From the NCBI GenBank assembly GCA_030615365.1, contig JAUWZM010000110.1:1-7132 (forward strand): a stretch of 7,132 nucleotides of DNA, in the 5' to 3' direction. The notes under the pieces are model-generated. The model did not search any database. It was not told the origin of the DNA and saw nothing but the letters and a program-made list of their open reading frames with translations. Below, one piece after another: positions 6,249 to 7,132 of the stretch. The position numbers and the translations under genes are program-made. The DNA is from Candidatus Aerophobota bacterium (GTDB taxonomy: Bacteria > Aerophobota > Aerophobia > Aerophobales > B3-G15). Position 1 is the stretch's first letter; each line of letters begins with the position of its first letter.

Positions 6249-6802
6249 TTATTTTACTTTAAGGTTTTTGATTTCTATTAATTTTTTTCTAACATAAGAT
6301 TTTATTCTAGAATCCGGGATTTTTCCAATCCATTTACTGGCTTTCTTAAAGCTAAATGATTTAGGGAAAAACAATTCTGGAAAGTAACTAAACTGTTTTT
6401 CTTTCTAGCAAACAGGTAAAGACTATTGATTAATGCTTTTTCCGGTTCAGCTATAAGGAAGCTACCATTCCCTTTATACCAATCAAATCCATCAAAAAAT
6501 GAAGGTGATATCTGATGTATAAAAAATGTTCCTACTTTTATATAAATTTTCTTTGTATGAATTGTTGAAGCCAAATTTATCTCCTGTGGAGTTTGTTCGA
6601 TTATTCCATACAGGTGAAGTGCGCTTATGAAAGAGACATAAGCCCTGTTTTTTGGCATTAAAAAAGGAATTATGTTGTAAGGGCTTAACCTTTCTTTTCC
6701 AGTTTCTGCCCAGATACTTCTAGCTACTTTAAAAACAAGTCCTTTCTTTTCGAGTATATTAAGCATTTGCGAAGCGTTAGATAACGAACTATCAGAAAGC
6801 AT
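6249..6802 (-). pseudogene. AbiEi-like type IV toxin-antitoxin antitoxin/repressor, frameshifted
   Basis: AbiEi proteins repress the abiE operon and counter the AbiEii nucleotidyltransferase toxin. The reading frame from the ATG at 6802 starts in the winged helix (LSDSSLSNA, LEKKGLVFKV) and continues through the typical core: LSPYNIIPFLMPKNRAYVSF, ALHLYGIIEQTPQEINLAST, HTKKIYIKVGTFFIHQI, FFDGFDWYKGNGSFLIAEPE. After ARKKN (residue 136) the frame becomes non-homologous and ends at 6302. The -1 frame from there reads QFSYFPELFFPKSFSFKKAS and so on to a TAA at 6249-6251, which is the expected tail. One lost A in the run at 6396-6400 explains it. The usual N-terminal residues before LSDSS are also missing; an in-frame TGA lies just upstream. 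Likely inactive, or regulatory only. Confidence 0.75.
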
Positions 6803-6832
6803 TGCTCTTCACTTGTTGTACTATTTAAATTT

Positions 6833-6844
6833 TAGCCCAGGCTA
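6833..6844. promoter_or_regulatory. Possible operator upstream of the AbiEi remnant
   Basis: TAGCCCAGGCTA is an inverted repeat with 5-bp arms about 30 bases upstream of the remnant's ATG, next to an AT-rich stretch (TATATAAA) that could hold a -10 box. AbiEi proteins are known to bind inverted repeats in their own promoter. The link here is inference only. The remaining spacer 6845-7018 shows no gene that I can support. Confidence 0.25.
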
Positions 6845-7018
6845 TTTATATAAATTAGGAGTTTCCATAAAACTTGTTACACTCTCTTAGATTTATATAA
6901 AAAGTATATTTTTACAACTGTTTTAGGAGAAGATGATAAGTCACTATCCAAACTCTATTAATTTTCCGGTGGCAGGAGGAACAGAAATCTAAAAATGAAC
7001 AACTAGCCGATTGAGCAA

Positions 7019-7132
7019 TTACTTATATCCCACATATTCAGGTTTGTTGCCAGAGTAGCATTCATATTTCTTCAATAGTTTTCTGAAGTAGTTTCTCGAA
7101 TCGACGTAACGTTCATCAACATCTTTCAAGGT
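7019..7132 (-). CDS. C-terminal 37 residues of an unrecognised protein, cut by the window edge
   Basis: The minus-strand frame is open from the right window edge to a TAA at 7019-7021. The peptide includes VDERYVDSRNYFRKLLKKYE and ends NKPEYVGYK. Its charged, amphipathic, tyrosine-rich composition looks like a real C-terminus, and the spacing to the AbiEi remnant leaves room for a promoter. I do not recognise the family; too little is present to infer function. Confidence 0.45.
   Translation of the reverse strand, partial: TLKDVDERYVDSRNYFRKLLKKYECYSGNKPEYVGYK

Noticed and set aside
6395..6401. GAAAAAC as a programmed -1 frameshift site in the AbiEi gene
   Set aside because: A -1 slip here would restore the protein, but the heptamer does not fit X_XXY_YYZ (G followed by AAA), so re-pairing would be poor. 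AbiEi genes are not known to use frameshifting. A one-base loss is simpler.
6971..7006. AGGAGGA followed by ATG on the plus strand
   Set aside because: The ribosome-binding-like sequence is good, but the frame is only ATG AAC AAC TAG, and the spacing is too long.

Overview
The window looks like DNA from a low-to-moderate G+C Gram-positive bacterium (Bacillota, Clostridia-like). The evidence is a SigA/RpoD-type sigma factor, a RepA_N-type plasmid initiator, strong AGGA-type ribosome binding sites, and AT-rich spacers. I cannot name the genus.

Layout, left to right. (1) Positions 1-1300 look chromosomal: the 3' part of a housekeeping-type sigma-70 gene, a probable terminator, then a promoter and a tRNA-Asn(GTT) gene whose acceptor stem pairs poorly. 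(2) Positions 1111-3192 hold a leader with small reading frames followed by a complete, visibly G+C-richer ABC-F ATPase of the Uup/YfmR type. (3) Positions 3253-4756 are a mobile-element wreck. A gene fragment on the minus strand runs into one end of a complete IS3-family (IS407-like) insertion sequence of about 1.27 kb. Its other end abuts the first 21 codons of a second, different IS3-family orfA. (4) Positions 4852-7132 are AT-rich and plasmid-like, all on the minus strand: an intact RepA_N initiator with a 23-bp iteron set inside its coding sequence, a hairpin terminator just upstream, two frameshifted remnants (one clearly an AbiEi-type type IV antitoxin) and the C-terminus of an unrecognised gene.

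How the parts fit. The left third is translation/transcription housekeeping. The right half reads as a degraded plasmid or integrative element carrying replication and stabilisation (AbiE) functions, joined to the chromosomal segment through insertion sequences. The IS lacks an obvious target duplication and its two flanks do not belong to one gene, which points to IS-mediated deletion or rearrangement rather than a simple insertion. An assembly join cannot be excluded from sequence alone.

The most notable non-coding signals are three near-identical repeats at exact 23-bp spacing inside the rep gene (a candidate origin), a duplicated IS end at 3388-3464, a perfect 10-bp inverted repeat around the IS promoter, and the mismatched tRNA acceptor stem. 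I found no CRISPR array and no convincing wholly new system.
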